From positions 124,001 to 188,000 of the forward strand of contig JAEWBO010000023.1 of the NCBI GenBank assembly GCA_023391105.1: a DNA stretch of 64,000 bases, in the 5' to 3' direction. The notes beneath the pieces were generated by a model that was not told the origin of the DNA, did not search any database, and was given only the letters and a program-made list of their open reading frames with translations. Every line of letters starts with the position of its first letter. Position 1 is the stretch's first letter. The translations under genes and the position numbers were made by a program. This stretch comes from Bacillota bacterium (GTDB taxonomy: Bacteria; Bacillota; Clostridia; Christensenellales; SZUA-584). Positions 51,541 to 60,654 of this stretch are shown here, piece by piece.

Positions 51541-53085
51541 ATGCACAATACGGATATGATCATCGCTTATGACTTGGGCACAGGCGGTATTAAAGCATCA
51601 CTTTTTGACTTATACGGACATTCTTTCGGTGACACGTTCAGCCAATACGATGTGGTCTACACAGGAAGTGATTTTCATGAGCAGTCGCCCGATGTCTGGT
51701 TTGAGGGCATTTGCAGCACCACAAAGCTACTGCTTGAAAAGAGCGGAACCGATCCCAAAAGCATCGTGGCGCTATCCATATCCGGGCACTCGCTGGGTGT
51801 CGTACCAGTAGACAAGGACGGAAGGCTGCTGCGCAGTATGACGCCCATTTGGAGCGATACGCGCGCCAAACAGCAGACAAGAGCGTTCTTTGAAAAAATT
51901 CCGTATAGCGAATGGTACCTGAAAACGGGCAACGGCTTCCCTGCCGAATGTTATTCGGTATTCAAAATCATGTGGTACCGTGACAACGAACCGGAGCTTT
52001 ATCAAAACGCCCATATGATACTTGGCTCAAAGGACTACTGCAATCTGCGTCTGACAGGCAAAATGTGCACGGATCATTCTTACGCATCGGGCAGCGGTGT
52101 GTACGATCTTAAGAAACGATGCTACGACGAGGAATACATCAAAGCGTCCGGCATTCGCCGCGAGCTGCTTCCCGAGCTTTTGCATTCTCACGATGTGGTC
52201 GGCAGCTTAACACCCGAGGCCGCTGCTCAGCTTGGTCTGACGACGGATGTCAAGGTGGTCGCAGGCGGCGTGGACAACTCATGCATGGCGCTGGGCGCAA
52301 GAGGCATCGAAAACGGACGCGCCTACATCTCGCTCGGGTCGTCCTCCTGGATTGCGGTAATCAGCGATACGCCGCTTGTGGACGAACAGAAAAAACCGTT
52401 TGTGTTTGCACACGTCATCGATGGCATGTACGCGTCGGCCACGAGCATATTCTCGGCCGGTTCCAGCTTCCGCTGGGTGCGCGATACATTTTTCTTCGAC
52501 CTCATGCGCAAAGAACGCCATGGCGAAATTGCCGACGCCTATGTCGCAATGAATGAGCTTGCGGCGCTTTCACCCATTGGCGCAAACAATCTGCAGTTCA
52601 ACCCCAGCTTGGCAGGCGGTGCCATGATCGAGCAAAGCTCAAACATTGTCGGCGCATTCGTGGGTTTGCAGCTCTCGCACAACAGAAACGATATTGTGCG
52701 CGCCGCACTTGAAGGCATCACCTACAACCTTTGGTATGCCATGACAGTGCTGCAAAGCTGCGGCGTGTCTATCGATGAGCTGCTAATGGTGGGCGGCGGC
52801 GCAAAAAGCCCGTTCTGGCGGCAGATGTTTGCGGACATCTTCGGTATGAATATGGTAAAAACCTGCGTGGATCAGAACGCGGCTTCGCTCGGCGCGGCAG
52901 CGCTTGCGGCCTACGGCCTTGGCTGCTGGACAGACTATACGCCCATCGACAAGGCACATGAGCTTCGCAGCATCGAAAAGCCGGACCCTGCCAAAACAGA
53001 GCAATATCGCAGTCATTATGAGCTTTCGCGTCATATTGCGGGCTGGCTTTGCAAGACGGGCGACATGATTTCAAAAGGATGGTAA
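51541..53085 (+). CDS. FGGY-family carbohydrate kinase (xylulokinase-like)
   Basis: This 514-residue protein has an N-terminal IIAYDLGTGGIKASLFDLYG phosphate-binding loop, a possible catalytic Asp region near DTRAKQQ or GGVDNSC, LGSSSWIAVI and the C-terminal LLMVGGGAKSPFWRQMFADI. It phosphorylates an open sugar or polyol, typically a ketose. The specific sugar cannot be read. Its partner aldolase gene suggests kinase-then-retro-aldol chemistry. The start follows AGGAGAACATC. Confidence 0.93.
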   Translation: MHNTDMIIAYDLGTGGIKASLFDLYGHSFGDTFSQYDVVYTGSDFHEQSPDVWFEGICSTTKLLLEKSGTDPKSIVALSISGHSLGVVPVDKDGRLLRSMTPIWSDTRAKQQTRAFFEKIPYSEWYLKTGNGFPAECYSVFKIMWYRDNEPELYQNAHMILGSKDYCNLRLTGKMCTDHSYASGSGVYDLKKRCYDEEYIKASGIRRELLPELLHSHDVVGSLTPEAAAQLGLTTDVKVVAGGVDNSCMALGARGIENGRAYISLGSSSWIAVISDTPLVDEQKKPFVFAHVIDGMYASATSIFSAGSSFRWVRDTFFFDLMRKERHGEIADAYVAMNELAALSPIGANNLQFNPSLAGGAMIEQSSNIVGAFVGLQLSHNRNDIVRAALEGITYNLWYAMTVLQSCGVSIDELLMVGGGAKSPFWRQMFADIFGMNMVKTCVDQNAASLGAAALAAYGLGCWTDYTPIDKAHELRSIEKPDPAKTEQYRSHYELSRHIAGWLCKTGDMISKGW

Positions 53086-53090
53086 CAGCA

Positions 53091-53480
53091 ATGAAAATTC
53101 ATCAGATCGATCACATCGCCATCAACACGGTCAATATCGACGAATCGGTTAAGTTTTACTCTGAGGTTTTGGGCTTTCAAGAGCTCAAGCGCGTGCCTAA
53201 CGGAGACAATACGCTGGTCTATATGAAAATTAGTGATACCAGCACGATAGAGCTTTTTGACCATGAAAAGCAAATTGATTACAGTGAACATCCCGAAAAC
53301 GCCTCGGGAACCGCCCATATTGCATTAAGCGTGACTGATATTAACGAGTGGAATGAGCATCTCATCCGACACAACGTTGTTTTTACGCTGCCGCTGTGCG
53401 CGCTTGAACATTTAGGCAAAAATGTCCTTCTGTTTAAAGATCCGAACGGTGTGGTCATCGAGCTCAGCGAAGATCTTTAA
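53091..53480 (+). CDS. VOC-family lactoylglutathione-lyase-like protein
   Basis: This 129-residue protein has HQIDHIAINTVNIDESVKFYSEVLGFQE, TAHIALSVTDINEW, and VLLFKDPNGVVIELSE with metal-binding His and Glu. It starts 5 bases after the kinase stop (weak RBS ATGGTAACAGC) and is part of the aldolase-kinase operon. An epimerase or isomerase role on the same sugar path is possible. Confidence 0.88.
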   Translation: MKIHQIDHIAINTVNIDESVKFYSEVLGFQELKRVPNGDNTLVYMKISDTSTIELFDHEKQIDYSEHPENASGTAHIALSVTDINEWNEHLIRHNVVFTLPLCALEHLGKNVLLFKDPNGVVIELSEDL

Positions 53481-53553
53481 TTCACTTATTTAAACGCCCT
53501 TACGAAAAAGAAAACTTCTGTTTAATTCTTATGAGAGGAACGAAAGAAGAGCG

Positions 53554-54061
53554 ATGTCAAGATTAGTAGAGATGAAAAAAATCTCAAAGGGCTTCTACGG
53601 TGTCGAAGTGCTGTCAAAAGTGGATTTTTTCATTGACCGCGGTGAGGTTGTTGCTCTTTGCGGTGAAAACGGCGCAGGAAAGTCGACGTTGATGAAGATT
53701 TTGCCGGCGGTTTATAAGCAGGATGAAGGCGATATATATCTTGACGGAGAGCATCTGCCTTCCCAGCTTATGACGCTGGATCTCCAGCACGGGCGCGATG
53801 ACAGCAATCGAACAGCAGAACCGCACGGACATCCAGCTAATCACAGGCATGGGCGGCACAGTCACAGCCTTGAATGAAATCAAAGCGGACAACACCATCC
53901 ACAAAGCCACAGCGTCTTACTTCCCCAGAATCGGTGCACAGGCTGTTGAAGTCATCAGAGAATTCTTAACAACAGGCAACATTGAGAAAGACAACGTGAA
54001 AGAATCCACGCTGATCACAAAAGACAATGTGGACAGCTTCTTAGAGTATGCATATCAATAA
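53554..54061 (+). pseudogene. deletion-fused remnant of a sugar ABC transporter (ATPase N-term + binding-protein C-term)
   Basis: The first ~65 codons are the start of a sugar ABC ATPase (MSRLVEMKKISKGFYGVEVL, Walker A GENGAGKST). After the DGEHL region at about 53760 the frame turns to nonsense. In another frame from about 53774 the sequence is the C-terminal ~95 residues of a sugar-binding protein (STGAMTAIEQQNRTD, then MGGTVTALNEIKADN, ending LEYAYQ). One deletion removed most of the ATPase, any permease gene, and the binding-protein N-terminus. It is not functional as a transporter. Terminator hairpins follow. Confidence 0.8.
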
Positions 54062-54067
54062 GAAAAA

Positions 54068-54158
54068 AGCCTCTACCGGACAACTTTGATAAATTATCCA
54101 AGCAAGAGGCTATAAGAAAAATTAGGAACTGGCGCCGCATCTGCGGCGTCAGTTTTAT
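54068..54158 (+). terminator. two terminator-like hairpins after the ABC remnant
   Basis: AGCCTCT pairs with AGAGGCT (54068-54111). Then ACTG-GCGCCGCA pairs with TGCGGCG-CAGT (from 54128), followed by TTTAT. The second is the stronger terminator. These were probably the end of the former transporter operon. Confidence 0.6.
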
Positions 54159-54349
54159 ATTACCATAATATAACTGAATATGTATATAATTTTTAGTTAC
54201 ATACTACAAAGCCCAGCAGGAGGATTAAAAGCAGCTTTCAGTTAAGAGCCGGTATCTGAACCATAAAGTATTGACCATTTACATTTTATTCATTTACAAG
54301 CTTTTTTCGAATTTTTGTGTGTCATAGATGATTTTCGGCATTAATCAGG

Positions 54350-54405
54350 ACCACCGGCTTAGTCGGTGGTATGCTCATTTTACTGGCATGCGCTTGCAAG
54401 CGCAT
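54350..54405. repeat. paired palindromes, possible mobile-element end
   Basis: ACCACCGGC-TTA-GTCGGTGGT (54350-54370) and the perfect 18-base palindrome ATGCGCTTGCAAGCGCAT (54388-54405) lie 17 bases apart. The first resembles hairpins at ends of IS200/IS605-type elements, but no transposase is present. The region 54159-54557 holds no clear gene. Confidence 0.4.
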
Positions 54406-54557
54406 CGAATAGTCTGCCGTCTGCACCCGTTTTCTCAGGCTGCCGTAGGGCCTTATTTCTTGCCTTTGTTCGTCGGCTTATCATATCCTGGATATCGTAA
54501 TTTTTAATAATATTAAATTGAATAGTGGAAATCATATTGATAAAGGATGGGATTGCC

Positions 54558-55262
54558 ATGGAATTTCTTATTGTTATATTAACCTCTGTTGGCTCAGTGA
54601 TTGCACTGTTTATATTGACCAAGATTATGGGGAATAAGCAGATGTCTCAGCTAAGTATGTTTGATTATATAGTCGGAATCTCAATAGGTTCAATAGCCGC
54701 AGAAATGGCTACAGAACTTGAAGAGTTTGAAAAGCCTTTAATTGCAATGATTGTTTATACCTTATTAGCGTTGCTTATTTCATTAGCCAATTATAAGTCT
54801 ATTAAACTTCGGCGAATTCTAACCGGGACATCATTGATTCTTTATGAGAATGGTAAATTATATGAAGCCAATTTAAAGAAGGCAAGAATTGATGTTAACG
54901 AGTTTTTAACTCAATGCAGAAGTAAGGGTTTCTTTAATATTGCCAATTTACAAACAGTAATTCTAGAGCCAAATGGTAATATAAGTATATTACCGCTATC
55001 TACAGAACGGTCCGTTACTCCAAAAGACCTGAATATTACCCCTCCAGAAGAGAAACCAGTTATTGACATCATTATTGATGGGCAAATTATGATCAATAAT
55101 TTAAAGTATACCGGCAATAATGAAAATTGGTTATACAAGCAGTTGCACGCTCAAGGTGTGGATAACATATCTGAAATCTTTTTAGCAACCTGTGATAATG
55201 AAAACAATCTAAGCGTTTATAAAAGAATTAAGAAAAAAATGACCAGAGATATCTTTGAATGA
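54558..55262 (+). CDS. DUF421 (YetF-like) membrane protein, AT-rich
   Basis: This 234-residue protein has three TM helices (residues 3-80) with the DUF421 landmark GNKQMSQLSMFDYIVGISIGSIAA. A cytoplasmic YetF-type domain follows (GTSLILYENGKLYEANLKKARIDVNEFLTQCR, then GKNGNISIL-like EPNGNISILP). The function is unknown; relatives are often linked to sporulation. The base composition is clearly more AT-rich than its neighbours, suggesting transfer. The ATG at 54558 follows AAGGATGGGA; an upstream GTG has no RBS. Confidence 0.85.
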   Translation: MEFLIVILTSVGSVIALFILTKIMGNKQMSQLSMFDYIVGISIGSIAAEMATELEEFEKPLIAMIVYTLLALLISLANYKSIKLRRILTGTSLILYENGKLYEANLKKARIDVNEFLTQCRSKGFFNIANLQTVILEPNGNISILPLSTERSVTPKDLNITPPEEKPVIDIIIDGQIMINNLKYTGNNENWLYKQLHAQGVDNISEIFLATCDNENNLSVYKRIKKKMTRDIFE

Positions 55263-55497
55263 ATTGCAACTCTTAGATATCCTTCAATATTATTCTCCAT
55301 TTCCATTGCCTATATCGATAAAATAGTTAGCTCCATAGCTTAACAAATATCGCTAACCTGCCCGCATCCAACAAGCGCGGCAAGAAAGATGCCTTCACTG
55401 CACCCGATGTTGTCGCACATATGGAGGGCCTCCCCCACACACGTATCGGTCACAGTATCCGGCTAGTGTTAGGTACGGGTACCAGCTCCCAGGTGCT

Positions 55498-55632
55498 TCA
55501 CTGTTTTAAGGCATTTTTGACAATTCTACTGTGTCTGACTATCCATTCGCCTTACGGAACAATTCTCTCAATCTGCTCAACTCTTCTTCGTCCTAGCTGT
55601 GCCAGTTCGTCGCTTATCGCGGACAGTGTCAT
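55498..55632 (-). pseudogene. decayed 5' fragment of an IS5-like transposase
   Basis: A minus-strand frame opens MTLSAISDELAQLGRR, then EQIERIVP, a stop in place of the expected Trp, and GEWI before running into unrelated sequence. The IERIVPWGEW pattern is typical of the N-terminus of IS5-family transposases. The rest of the element (catalytic domain, inverted ends) was not found in 55263-55497 or 55633-55864. Confidence 0.5.
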
Positions 55633-55709
55633 TTAAACACCCTATTTTCCACGTTTCAACTGATTTTATCTCTGTACTGTGTTGCCTAAACTATTCAGTC
55701 GTACAGTAT

Positions 55710-55744
55710 AAAAAAGGGCTGCCGACGTATATCCGCCGACAGCC
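55710..55744 (-). terminator. terminator of the ribose-type ABC operon
   Basis: On the minus strand GGCTGTCGGC pairs with GTCGGCAGCC, followed by CTTTTTTATA. It lies about 120 bases after the permease stop codon. Confidence 0.75.
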
Positions 55745-55864
55745 ACTGCTGAAGAAGTCCTTATGCAAAATGTTACATTATCGAAATTTACTTTCCTTTA
55801 CCAGTATCATCTGCAAATCGACCAGCGCATTCTAGTTGATGCTGTCCTCATGATCGGCAGTCTG

Positions 55865-56848
55865 TTAGCGCTCCTTCTGTGTGGACATATTAAGCAGCAC
55901 CGCGACGATGACCAAGGCGCCCCTTACGACGAGCTGCCAGTATGAGCTGATGCCCATTATCGTCATGCCGTTAAGTATAACACCGAGGAACAGTATACCG
56001 ATAAGCGTTCCGGTAACTTTTCCAACGCCTCCCGAAAGGCTCGCACCGCCTATAATGATAGACGATATCGCTGTCATCTCTCCGTTCGTTCCGACCGAGG
56101 GCGTTCCCGCCATTATTTGCGAAGATACCATGAGTCCAGAAAGAGCTGCGAGGAATCCGGTTATTCCAAACGAGATGCTGCGTATGCGTTTTACGTTAAC
56201 GCCTGACAGTCGGGCGCTTTCAACGTTGCCTCCAACCGCGTATACGCTTCGGCCAAACGCAGTATAATTTAGCAGGAAAAATATCAAGACGAACACTATA
56301 ACGAGTATCAATGCCTGGAACGGAAATACACCTCCGATGAAGCCCGCTCCGAGATATCCGAACCACTGGGGATAGCTCGCGATCGGAAAGCCTCCCGTCA
56401 AGAGATACGCGAAGCCGCTCAGCATCGTTAACAGTCCAAGCGTCGTGATAAACGAGGGAACCGAAAAGCTGTTCCTCATCCACGCTGTAAACAGTCCTAT
56501 AAGCACACCCGCTATCAGCACGGCGATAGAAGATATAATAATCGCAGGCAATACTTCCATGCCGCCTCTTGTAAACTGTTGCACCAGCCAGGCCGAGAAA
56601 CAGCCGGAGAATGCGACAGCCGATCCGACTGACAGATCTATTTCCCCTGAGATTATGACAAGCGTCATGCCAAGAGCGATTATACCGTTCATTGATGAGG
56701 TCCTCAAAACCGTCATCATGTTCTGCCATGTTAAAAAGTTACTGTTCGCGAACGATAAAAAGATGAACAATGCGATAAGCACGCCTATAAGCACGTTGCG
56801 CTTGACAAAAGCCTGAAAACTTTTTGTTTTAACATTTACGTTTCCCAT
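55865..56848 (-). CDS. ribose-type sugar ABC transporter permease
   Basis: This 327-residue protein with about ten TM helices is of the RbsC family. It shows NMMTVLRTSSMNGIIALGMTLVIISGEIDLSVGS, YAVGGNVESARLSGVNVKRIR and GGASLSGGVGKVTGT. It forms the channel of a ribose/galactose-like importer with the ATPase and binding protein. The start follows GGGGGAGTAAA and lies 1 base after the ATPase stop. Confidence 0.95.
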   Translation of the reverse strand: MGNVNVKTKSFQAFVKRNVLIGVLIALFIFLSFANSNFLTWQNMMTVLRTSSMNGIIALGMTLVIISGEIDLSVGSAVAFSGCFSAWLVQQFTRGGMEVLPAIIISSIAVLIAGVLIGLFTAWMRNSFSVPSFITTLGLLTMLSGFAYLLTGGFPIASYPQWFGYLGAGFIGGVFPFQALILVIVFVLIFFLLNYTAFGRSVYAVGGNVESARLSGVNVKRIRSISFGITGFLAALSGLMVSSQIMAGTPSVGTNGEMTAISSIIIGGASLSGGVGKVTGTLIGILFLGVILNGMTIMGISSYWQLVVRGALVIVAVLLNMSTQKER

Positions 56849-56849
56849 T

Positions 56850-58331
56850 TTACTCCCCCATGCACTTAGTATATAGTTCTTCTACGGTCACTTCCGACGG
56901 AAGCAACTCGCCCCTGATCATACCGTCGCTCATTATCAATACCCTATGACATGTCTGTATCAGTTCCTCCAACTCGGATGACACGATTATCGACGCAATG
57001 CCATGCCTGCTCTGCTCCCAGACGATGTCAAATATCTGCTGCTTTGCGTTGACGTCTATGCCCTTTGAAGGTTCGTCTAAAAGAATCACTTTTGGATCCG
57101 TATTGAGCCAGTTGCCTACGACCACCTTCTGCTGGTTACCGCCCGAAAGAGACGATACGGGAACTTCAGCATTGGCTATCTTTATCTGCAGGCCGTCAAC
57201 CTGTTTGTCGACCAGCGAGCGCTCTTTTTTCTTTGAAAACACGCCGTTGCTGCAGACCTTTTTCAGGCTCGCCAAAACGAGGTTTTCGCGTACTGAATGT
57301 ATCTGTATGAGCCCTTCTTCTTTTCTGTTTTCCGACGTCATCGCAAGGCCCGCCTGCTTTCCGGCATTCGGAGAGCCCTTTTTCAGCGGCTTGTTCGAAA
57401 CCAGCACTTTGCCCGAATCATATTTATCAGAACCGAATATCGCGCGAAGCAGCTCTGAACGGCCAGAACCCAACAGCCCCGCTATGCCAAGCACCTCGCC
57501 TTTTCTTAGCTTAAAGCTGACGTCGCAAAAAGCATCTTTTCGAGTAAGTCCTTCAACTTCAAGCACGACTTCGTCCTGACACTTAAGCTCTTCAGGTATG
57601 GACTTAGTCTCAATATCGCCAAACATCATTTTGATGACTTGTTCTTTTGTTAAATCAGCCAACTCCTCACGTCCGATGAATTTGCCGTCGCGCAACACAG
57701 TAACAGTATCCGCAATACTCCAAAGCTCCTGAAGCTTGTGGGTTATGTATAAAATGATAACCCCCTTTTCCTTCAGCGCACGGACAAGCTTAAAGAGCAT
57801 CTCTGTCTCATGCTGTGCTAGCGCAGATGTTGGTTCATCCAACAACAGGACATGGGGATTGTTAGACATGGCCTTTGCAATCTCAATAAGCTGGCGCTGC
57901 CAGATATTAAGCGAGCTGACCTTCACCTTTGGAGATATGTTTATCTCCAGTTCCTCTAAGAGCTTCGCCGCGTCCTGGTTTGCTTTATTATAATCGATGA
58001 AAGGGCCCTTTTTGGGCAGTCTTCCGAAAAATATGTTTTCAGCTATGGAGAGTCCTGGTATCAGAGATAATTCCTGATAGACCGTCGCGATGCCTTTATC
58101 AAAAGCATCCTGGGGATTCTTAAGCACCAGTTTCTTTCCGTCAAGCAATATTTCTCCGGAAGTCGGCGGCTGCGCCCCTGCTATAATCTTAATCAAAGTA
58201 CTTTTCCCCGAGCCGTTCTTGCCAAGGAAAGCATGGACTTTTCCGGCTTCAAACTTGACTGAAAAATCATCCAGCGCAACAGTTCCCGGGAAGACTTTCG
58301 TTACGTTTTTTATTTCAAGCAGTTTTTCCAC
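56850..58331 (-). CDS. ribose-type sugar ABC transporter ATP-binding protein (double ATPase)
   Basis: This 493-residue protein is a fusion of two ABC cassettes, as in RbsA/MglA. The first has GKNGSGKSTLIKII, QELSLIPG and LLLDEPTSALAQHE; the second has GLLGSGRSELLRAIFG, LSGGNQQKVVVG and LLDEPSKGIDVNAK. The second Walker A lacks the usual Lys, as usual for this family. The start is GTG at 58331 behind GAGGAGGAAGAA. Confidence 0.95.
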   Translation of the reverse strand: MEKLLEIKNVTKVFPGTVALDDFSVKFEAGKVHAFLGKNGSGKSTLIKIIAGAQPPTSGEILLDGKKLVLKNPQDAFDKGIATVYQELSLIPGLSIAENIFFGRLPKKGPFIDYNKANQDAAKLLEELEINISPKVKVSSLNIWQRQLIEIAKAMSNNPHVLLLDEPTSALAQHETEMLFKLVRALKEKGVIILYITHKLQELWSIADTVTVLRDGKFIGREELADLTKEQVIKMMFGDIETKSIPEELKCQDEVVLEVEGLTRKDAFCDVSFKLRKGEVLGIAGLLGSGRSELLRAIFGSDKYDSGKVLVSNKPLKKGSPNAGKQAGLAMTSENRKEEGLIQIHSVRENLVLASLKKVCSNGVFSKKKERSLVDKQVDGLQIKIANAEVPVSSLSGGNQQKVVVGNWLNTDPKVILLDEPSKGIDVNAKQQIFDIVWEQSRHGIASIIVSSELEELIQTCHRVLIMSDGMIRGELLPSEVTVEELYTKCMGE

Positions 58332-58361
58332 TTCTTCCTCCTCAAATCTATAAGAAGAATG

Positions 58362-58388
58362 GAAGGGGTCGCGAGCCGCAACCCCTTC
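58362..58388 (-). terminator. intercistronic hairpin, partial terminator
   Basis: GAAGGGGT and ACCCCTTC pair perfectly around 11 bases, between the sugar-binding-protein gene and the ATPase gene. As in the amino-acid operon at 446-472, it probably keeps the binding protein in excess. Confidence 0.7.
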
Positions 58389-58407
58389 GATATCCTAATT
58401 AATTTGA

Positions 58408-59475
58408 TCAGCCTTCGCTAAGTCCTGCCAAAAGCTCCTGGATATAAGTCTTAGCGCCTTCGGGGTCGTTCCTCGTTAGCGGTATACCGGGGAGCTTGAC
58501 GCCCGTCTCAAATTCCTGACCCATCATCGAAAGGCAGAGGTTCTTCATCGAAGTCTCACCAAGTGCGATAGGATCCTGGCCGCCGAGAGCCTGAAGGATG
58601 TTGTCAGGATCAAGCAGCATGTTTACGAGCTGTTCGCTGATGTCAATACCAAATACCGGTATGGATTTTCCAGCATTTTTAACAGCCATAACCGTGCCAA
58701 CCGTGCCGCCTTCGTTAGCGCAGAAGATCAGGTCGAGGTCGGGGTTAGCGTTCATCACTTCCGCAGCAGTATTAACAGCCACATCCGCGTCCCAAGCGTC
58801 AACGTCCTGAACGATTTCGATCAGATCCTGCGTCTTGGAAAGGAAGCCGTTTGTTCTCTGAGCGCTCATCTCCGGAAGAAGAGCCGTGAACTGAATGATA
58901 GCGGTCTTGGGCTTTCTGTCCGGGAAGTTCTCTTTGATGTACTCAGCAGCGTACTCGCCGACGATCTCGCCGATGTTGTACTGATCCATCTCGGCATAGC
59001 CAGTCTGCCATTCATAGTCCATATTCATATTAGCACAGTAGATGCTAATACCATTCTTTGCAGCATTCTCAAGCGCCGCAGCCGAGCCTGTCAGGCTAAC
59101 AGGGAATATGCAGATGCCGTTTACGCCGCCAGTTGCATACTGGTTAATCAGCTCAACTTCTTTGTCAAGTTCTCCGCCGCTATGTCCTTCAAGAACTGTT
59201 GCGCCGAAGCTCTCAGCCGTTTTCTTCATGGTTATTTGGAGCATTCTCTGGAACTGGTCCTCGATAAGCACGACCGCAGCTATTTTCTTGCCGCTCAGAT
59301 CTTCGAGCTGTGCTGAGTCTTCAGACGGCTCTACCGCAGCAGACTGTTCCGCAGACTGTTCCGCAGGCTGTTCTGCCGGTTTCTCAGAAACCGTAGTCGG
59401 AGCTGCTCCGCAGCCGGCAAATGCCATAAGCACTGCTAGCACGAGACTGATAACTACTAAAAGCTTTTTTCTCAT
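58408..59475 (-). CDS. ribose-type sugar ABC transporter binding lipoprotein
   Basis: This 355-residue protein has a lipoprotein signal to Cys22 (AFAGC) and a Glu/Gln/Ser-rich spacer with repeated EQPAEQSAEQS. The Peripla_BP_4 fold follows (KIAAVVLIEDQFQRMLQITMKKTAESFGATV, then VNGICIFPVSLTGSAAAL, DLIFCANEGGTVGTVMA). It captures a sugar outside the membrane. The start follows AGGAGGAAGAA. It is the first gene of the three-gene importer. Confidence 0.94.
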   Translation of the reverse strand: MRKKLLVVISLVLAVLMAFAGCGAAPTTVSEKPAEQPAEQSAEQSAAVEPSEDSAQLEDLSGKKIAAVVLIEDQFQRMLQITMKKTAESFGATVLEGHSGGELDKEVELINQYATGGVNGICIFPVSLTGSAAALENAAKNGISIYCANMNMDYEWQTGYAEMDQYNIGEIVGEYAAEYIKENFPDRKPKTAIIQFTALLPEMSAQRTNGFLSKTQDLIEIVQDVDAWDADVAVNTAAEVMNANPDLDLIFCANEGGTVGTVMAVKNAGKSIPVFGIDISEQLVNMLLDPDNILQALGGQDPIALGETSMKNLCLSMMGQEFETGVKLPGIPLTRNDPEGAKTYIQELLAGLSEG

Positions 59476-59618
59476 TTCTTCCTCCTAAATTTTTGTGACT
59501 GGCACGTATTAGTACCATAATTAGCATAGCTTTTTGTATCGGTTGTTGTAAATCAAGGCGATTTGTTTTTTGTTTAAGATATTTGTCTGATGCCCCGATT
59601 TTAAAAAGCGCAATACGA

Positions 59619-60395
59619 TCAGGTAGCAGTCTTTTCCTTTTCCTGATTCGGTTGACCGTTCCATGCGGAGAGCCCGCCGTCAACGGGTATATTCACGCCG
59701 CAAAGGTGAACCGCCTGATCAGAGGCAAGGTATACAATAACGTTAGCGCACCATTCCGGTTCGCAAAGCGCTCTGGCCGGCATGTTCTTCCTGAAGCTTT
59801 CCAAAACGGCTTCGGAAGCGCCTGTCAAGAACATAGGGGTCTTTACCGCCGACGGAGAGATTACGTTGACCCTGACGCCCTGCATCGAGTAATCCATCGC
59901 AACGGCTTTTGACATCGCTATTACTGCTCCTTTAGTGGCACAGTACAAAGACATGTTGTAGTCTCCGCCTATTCCGGATACAGATGATACGTTGATGATA
60001 GCGCCCTTCTTCTTTGCAAGCATCTGAGGGCCGAACGCTTTCATCGTGTGGAACGTGCCGCGCACGTTTACGTCAAACTGAAAGTCGTAATCCTCTTCAG
60101 GCGCGTTTTCGATCTGTCCCACGCGGAAAACGCCGGCGCAGTTTGCAAGCACATCGGCTCCGCCCTGCTCGGCGACCATTTTAGCAAACGCCGCAACGTC
60201 ATCCCATTTGGCAACGTCCGCCGCCTTCATAAAGAGCCTACCTTCCGCTCCGGCAGAGAGCTCGTCAAAGGTTTCTTTAAGAGTATCCTCTTTCCAGTCG
60301 GTCATAAAAACCTTGTCTCCAAGCGCCAAAAAAGCTTTGGCTGTCGATTTGCCAACGCCGCTGGCAGCCCCTGTTATAACAATATTTCTGCTCAT
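59619..60395 (-). CDS. SDR oxidoreductase linked to the sugar importer
   Basis: This 258-residue classical SDR has TGAASGVGKST, ANCAGVFR, the catalytic Ser in NVSSVSG, YCATK, and a C-terminal IPVDGG motif. It probably oxidises or reduces the sugar or polyol brought in by the importer on its 3' side, as the gap of 143 bases holds no clear terminator. The start follows GGGAGGACAAAA. Confidence 0.92.
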   Translation of the reverse strand: MSRNIVITGAASGVGKSTAKAFLALGDKVFMTDWKEDTLKETFDELSAGAEGRLFMKAADVAKWDDVAAFAKMVAEQGGADVLANCAGVFRVGQIENAPEEDYDFQFDVNVRGTFHTMKAFGPQMLAKKKGAIINVSSVSGIGGDYNMSLYCATKGAVIAMSKAVAMDYSMQGVRVNVISPSAVKTPMFLTGASEAVLESFRKNMPARALCEPEWCANVIVYLASDQAVHLCGVNIPVDGGLSAWNGQPNQEKEKTAT

Positions 60396-60654
60396 TTTTG
60401 TCCTCCCTTTGTATCATTTTTTAAATCAATTGCGTGTTCTATTACTTGTGTTTTTATTAAGATTACGATTGTTAACTAGCTTTGTAAACGTACAGTATTT
60501 GTATTTTGTTTGTCATATTCGCTTGTTTTATCTTGGCTGTGTTATAGGCCCTTAAAACATCTTTATCTTTATTGACAATGATTCCTTTGTGATATATTTT
60601 GTTTTAATGCTAAATAATAATGCTTGGATTATGATCACGGGGCTTTCAAAAGTA

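Noticed and set aside
54350..54370. Hairpin as the right end of an IS200/IS605 element with guide RNA
   Set aside because: No tnpA or tnpB gene or relic is adjacent; only the hairpin shape supports it, so it is listed just as a repeat.
54380..54622. 80-codon minus-strand frame between the ABC remnant and DUF421
   Set aside because: It overlaps the start of the DUF421 gene, includes the palindromes and has no recognised domain.
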